A stretch of DNA of 64,000 nucleotides from positions 1,302,001 through 1,366,000 of the forward strand of contig NZ_CP042453.1 of the NCBI RefSeq assembly GCF_007993735.1, given 5' to 3'. Each line of letters begins with the position of its first letter. Within the stretch, counting starts at the first letter, position 1. A program made the translations under genes and the position numbers. This DNA is from Arenimonas daejeonensis (GTDB lineage: Bacteria > Pseudomonadota > Gammaproteobacteria > Xanthomonadales > Xanthomonadaceae). Shown here in pieces: positions 59,404 through 64,000 of the stretch. Below the pieces are notes generated by a model. That model searched no databases. It had not been told where the DNA came from and saw nothing but the letters and a program-made list of their open reading frames with translations.

Positions 59404-62400
59404 TTGAATACGCTAGCAAAAGGTATCGCCAACTGGGTCGAAAAGGCCATGGCGAGCGAGATCGCGTCCCTTGCCGGGGAGAAAGGCGAGTGCCGCGCGG
59501 TGTTCTGCGGTCCACCCATGCATCTTCTGGTCCAGGTCTTCGATGCGCTGGCGGGGGAGACGCCCCTCCTTGAGGCTACGAAGTCGGATGGCCAGGCGAT
59601 TAGGTATCCGGTCATCCTGCAAGTGGATGTGGTTCCGCCCGGAAAACTGCAAGGCTCCGCGACCCAATCCGGGTACCTGCACTTCCATGGCCTTGCTAGC
59701 GTGCGAAACGATAGGTCAGGTGTGTTCCTTGCACTTGTTGCCCCAGGTGCGCAGGCAAGTGACACCCACGAGTCCACTCGGACCACGATCGGACTGGCCC
59801 CCGCAGTAAACGAAGGTGGCGCCTCCATTTCAGCATGGTGGAGTGACCCGTTCATCCAGAGGCTCGTCGAGAGCGTGTTGGCGGGCAGGACAGATGACGA
59901 GGCCGAAAAGGCGCGGGAACTAATTCGAGAGGCGATCGTCGCCGCAGATGCGGCAGACCAACATGACGTCGCAAGAGTCAGTGCATGGCGGGTCTTAGAA
60001 AAGCTGTGGATACTTAAAGACAAGGCCAACTCACTCGACGAAATGATCAGCCTGGCGACTGGCTACCCGCCCTCGGGGACGGAAGCTTTGACGCCAAGGC
60101 GAAGTTGTCCGTGCTTTCAGCGATCGTTGACAGGATCGAGGGCGAGAATTTTGGCGGGCTCTCCACCTCAGTACTGGCCAAGGCGCGAGATGAGGAAGAG
60201 AAGGAGATCATAAAGGCATGCCTTGGCAACATGCGGAACAGGTGCGATGTCGTTACCGCGGTTCGGCGATGCGCTCCCTACGCCTATGCAACCGAGTCGG
60301 TCTCCACCGTGCCAACGTGGTGGTCGTCCCTTACTGTTTCCCGCTGGAACGAGCTTCTTGACGAGAGCGACGACTCGCCGGAGCCCGACGGGGAGCTCAC
60401 GATCGAATGCACGAATGCACTGATATCCCACCTGAGGGGCCTCGTACCTGTCGCGAAGTCCTCGGTACAGTTGCGCCTTCGAGCGTCCGAGGAGCAGTTC
60501 GGCCGGCAGATCCTCGTGAAGCGGGAAGTCCCGGGATCGAAAGGGGCGACGAAGGAATGGATCCTGGCGGCAGATCGCGTGGTTCTCCTTGAAGACGATG
60601 AGATACCCGGGCACAAGAGTCCGATAAAGTACTCCGCCAGCTTCCTTCACGGGAACGGAAAAAAGCGGCCATCCGTATCATCTCACTGCAGGGCTGGCAG
60701 CCTGGTGTGGTGGTGAGTTCGACTACGGCTAGCAAAGGATCCGCACCCAAGCTGTCCAGGGCAGGCAGGCTGGAAACGTCGCTGGCCATGTCCGGCCAAG
60801 GGCGACACTACCTAGACATCTACTTGAGGCCGGGAGTCCGGCTCTCGTCACAAGTCGCGGTTGGAAGTGACCCTGACGGGAACCTTGACCCGAGCAATGC
60901 CGTCAGCATCGGCATGGTTGGCGAGGACGAGTTTGGAGTCGAAGTCGAGATCGAAGGCGAATGCTTCTTCGACATCAAGATCATTAGGCCCGAGTCAGCG
61001 GATGAACAGTTGGTTCGGATCGAACTGTCGGCGGAGCAAGCAAGCCCCGAGGAATGTTCGAGCCATTTCGAACTCCAGTTGATGAAGAACGCCGGGGGCG
61101 AAAGCCTAGCTCCGTGCACGTCAATGGCCAGCTCAGGAGTGCGCAGCTTCAGGGTTGGATGCTCGAGGAGGGAAGGGCGTCCCGATCCTTCCATCCGTTC
61201 GTGGTTGCAGCTGACTATGCTTCGGAATGGCGCAGGCGTGACTGGAGTAGTTCGGAAGACACGATCTTCTCCAAAGGCCGTTTCCTGAGCGATCCGAGGC
61301 CTTCGCCAGATGAAATGGCACCTCCGCCAGAGTTCGTGGCGGCACGATCCGTGCTCGCGGCCCGGATCCGCGGCGCCGACGGCAACGGGTTGGTTGAAGC
61401 CGCACCCCTTGGCGAATGGATGGCAACAGACCCCGAGTTCTCCGCCGAGGTGGATGCCTACTTGAAGAGTTACGTCGGATGGCTTGCCAATTCCCCGGAA
61501 GACGCAGTGTGGTGCGACCTCGGCCTTGTCGCTAGGCTCGAAACGAACGGGCTGACGTTGGTGCAAGAGCCGGATGCCATCCTTGTGTCCCCCTTGCATC
61601 CCGTCCGATTCGCTTGGCATTGCGTCGCCCAGCGCGCGATGTTCCTGTCCGCCAGGAAGAAGCCTTGCCCAGCCGCTAGCATACTCGACCCCGACTGCGT
61701 CCCCGATGCCCTAACCATCCCCATGCGAAACGCCATGGGTGGAAAGACCAACGCGACGTTCTTCGCGGTGGAGTGCAGCTCGGACTACTGGGGAATTCTT
61801 TGGAATGCCAGTCGCCTAGACGCCTTGGCTTCGACTGGTTCGACTGCGCCGCTGGATCGGGAAATGGGGCTGCTAGTCGGCGGTATTTCCAGCGGCTTCA
61901 GCGTCTCCCAAGTCCATAAAGCGCTTGAAGACATCTGTTCGATGTTGGTGGCCAAGCCCGTGATTGGAGTGCTTGTGTCAAGCACTGCTAGCCAAAACAA
62001 TGCCTGCAACGAAGGGCTTTTGTCCTGGGGCAGGAAACATTTTGGGTCTTCCGACTTAACGAGAGGATCGGACGCCTGGGTTGGCGCGAGCGAGATCCGA
62101 ATCTACGACGAACGGCATGAAGGTTCGCGGCCGGATGATGCCGAAATATCGAACCTCGCGGAAGACACGGCGAACGCGGTCCATTGGTACTCGGGAACGG
62201 TGTCTGGTGAGGATCCTGATCTTGCGATCATCGCCCAATTGGAGACGTCGAACCCAAGTGCACTTCCCACCAAGCTCGCCACCCCCATGGGCTTTGGTGG
62301 CTTGGTGAGGACTCGTATTCGCGAGCCATCTAGCATGGCTGGAGGACAGCTGCTGCGTGAGTCCCGAATGGCCGCGCCCCCATCCCTTCGGGGGATGGCC

Positions 62401-64000
62401 TTGCCGACGCCACTGCCAGCGCCATCGCAGCACTCGAGAACATTTCAGACGAGAGGCTGGGTTATGTCTTTGCTCCAAGCGTGCATGTGATCACGAGTGC
62501 CTTGGAGCGAGCGGAGTTCGCGGCCGTTTCGTCTTCTACGGTAGACCCCGCCTGCTTCCTTGGGAATTGGCTTGAGGGGACTTACCTCTGGGACTACGAG
62601 CTGCCCGCCTATTCAGGCCGCGCCGGCGACAGCAACGGCTACTACTTGCTGTCCAGGATCAAGGAGCTGGACCTCGAGACCTTGAAGCTCGTCATCAAGC
62701 GCTTTCCGGGGTGCGACGAGATGCCGGACGAAGCGCTTGCGGAGATCGTCGAAGAAGTCGCGCGGCGAGGAATACCTACGGTCAGGGGGCTGGCGGCCGG
62801 CGACTCAGGTGCCACGGGAGACCTTGGGCTGCTCATAGCCACCCGCCTCCTCCAAGACAGCTTCCGCGTGTCTGGGCCAAATTCCGGCCTGTTGGCGCCA
62901 TGGGCCAAGGTTGGCGAAGAGGATGAAATCGCCTTGGTGATACCGGTAGACCCATTCCAAGGTTATCTGGACGATCTTGCCAAGGCACTCAAGCGGCCAA
63001 CCCTGCATCGTCCTGACTTACTGGTCGTCACGATGAGGATTAGCGACGCCTCGGTCAGCTTCCGGCTGACGCCGATAGAGGTCAAGAATCGGGGTGCGGG
63101 CGCACAAATGTCTCCCGCGGACCGGGGTGATGCGTTGGCGCAAGCCCGGTCGCTTTCATCCCTTTTCGAAGCGCTCTCCTCAACCTATACCGACGACCAA
63201 GAGATGGTCCTTTGGCGCATTGCGCACCAGAACCTCTTGACATCCATGATCGGATACGGATTCAGGGTTTATAGCCAGCGCTTGGCCGCGGCAGGCAAGT
63301 CCGGCGAGTGGTCCAAGCTCCATGCGCGCGCGATGGAGGCGATATTGGGCTCGCAGGCGAGGATCGAGGTTGATGTAAGGGGAAGGTTGGTCGTCATCGA
63401 CGGCTCAAGTGCGAGTGGCGCCCGGGACACCGACGCCGACGGGTTCCAGGAAACCATCGAGCTCTCGCACAAGGATGCCGCACTCTTCATCCAGGGGAGG
63501 CACGAAGCCCTTTGTGGCGCCATGAAAGAGAGACTGGGTGCTTGGGACCTCTTCCCACGAACGGAAGGAAACGCGCCCGCAGCAGGCGTCACGGCCGAGG
63601 CAATCCCCGTCCCGTCCGGCGGAGGCGAAACCATGGTTGAACCAATCCCTCAGCCCGCCCCGACGCAGCCCATTGAGCCGGACGAAGCGCCCCAGCCCAC
63701 TGCCGTGCCTCTCCCGGATGTGGCGCCGATCGACGGCCTGGGTGCTTCGCAGACGGGCTTGGTGATTCGAATCGGTGAAACGATCGATGGCTTTGAAAGC
63801 CAGTTGCGCCACCTAAACCTCGGCAACACTTCACTAAATCAGATGAACATGGGCGTCGTCGGCGACCTCGGTACCGGCAAGACGCAGTTGCTCCAATCTC
63901 TGGTGTATCAGGTCGCCAAGGGTGGGGCCGGGAACAGGGGTGTAGAGCCAAGCGTCCTGATATTCGACTACAAGAAGGACTACAGCGCGGATGAGTTCGT
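59404..64000 (+). CDS. Giant DptH-like HerA/FtsK-type ATPase with PD-(D/E)XK-like motif (3' end outside window)
   Basis: More than 1530 residues, TTG start at 59404 (an ATG at 59448 is possible). Large N-terminal region without known motifs, a PD-(D/E)XK-like site (HRPDLLVV, then IEVKNRG; codons at 63012-63086), a Pro-rich linker (about 63580-63720) and a C-terminal P-loop GVVGDLGTGKTQLLQSL (Walker A at 63861-63884) followed by SVLIFDYKKDYSADEF, in the style of HerA/FtsK translocases. Frame breaks near 60070, 60660, 61095 and 62390 fall in A or G runs. DptH of dpt systems is about 1700 residues with this C-terminal P-loop. Walker B lies beyond the window. Confidence 0.6.

Noticed and set aside
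53924..64000. The island as DISARM, BREX or a Z1/MutL-type vsr-dcm system
   Set aside because: No DrmA/DrmB-like helicase, PglZ, BrxC-like protein, GHKL ATPase or Z1 ATPase motif is seen; the ATPase/middle/HerA-like layout fits DptFGH better, though unsearched.

Overview
The window comes from a GC-rich gammaproteobacterium of the Xanthomonadaceae/Lysobacteraceae type. The evidence is a class I fructose-bisphosphate aldolase beside gap-pgk-pyk, a rimB-rimK pair, ahcY behind an S-adenosylhomocysteine riboswitch, and many TolB-like/TPR membrane proteins of the kind common in that family. The genus cannot be fixed from the sequence alone.

Layout. 1-9.4 kb: a metallo-hydrolase cut by the window edge, acetyl-CoA hydrolase, a BlaI-BlaR1-like regulator pair with a clear operator, TauE-like exporter, S1/P1 nuclease, OmpW-like porin, gap, a 763-bp nested palindrome and a small membrane protein. 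9.4-16 kb: tsaC, an acetyltransferase, pgk, a HAD phosphatase, pyk, a second palindromic element and class I aldolase; with gap this forms a glycolytic cluster broken up by repeats. 16.3-20.6 kb: an RND efflux pair. 20.6-31.7 kb: housekeeping and transport genes, including an rRNA methyltransferase, two peptidases, mscL, trmB, thiG, thiS, tRNA-Gly(CCC), rimB and rimK. 31.9-36.9 kb: a secreted small protein, a two-component system, ilvE, a DUF4124 protein and metF. 37-51.1 kb: one uninterrupted minus-strand run of eight genes, seven of them paralogues with an N-terminal membrane module, a TolB_N/FlgO-like domain and TPRs. Four of the seven carry a palindromic DNA element in frame in the same linker. 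51.3-53.7 kb: a PKHD-type dioxygenase and ahcY with its riboswitch. 53.9-64 kb: an AT-richer island read on the plus strand: vsr, a C5-cytosine DNA methyltransferase, and three large genes that look like a DptF/DptG/DptH-type restriction module (P-loop ATPase, middle protein, giant HerA/FtsK-like ATPase with a PD-(D/E)XK-like motif). The last gene runs off the window.

The strongest candidate for a new system is the vsr-dcm-dptFGH-like operon. In known phosphorothioation systems dptFGH partners dndBCDE; here the adjacent modification gene is a 5-methylcytosine methyltransferase. The second is the seven-paralogue TolB/TPR operon with its embedded palindromes.

Reading caution. About half the genes are split by frameshifts. 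Nearly all I examined can be repaired by adding or removing one base in a homopolymer, mostly G or C runs, and conserved protein sequence continues on both sides, including in essential genes (gap, pgk, pyk, ahcY). I treat these as sequencing errors and report each gene at its full extent.
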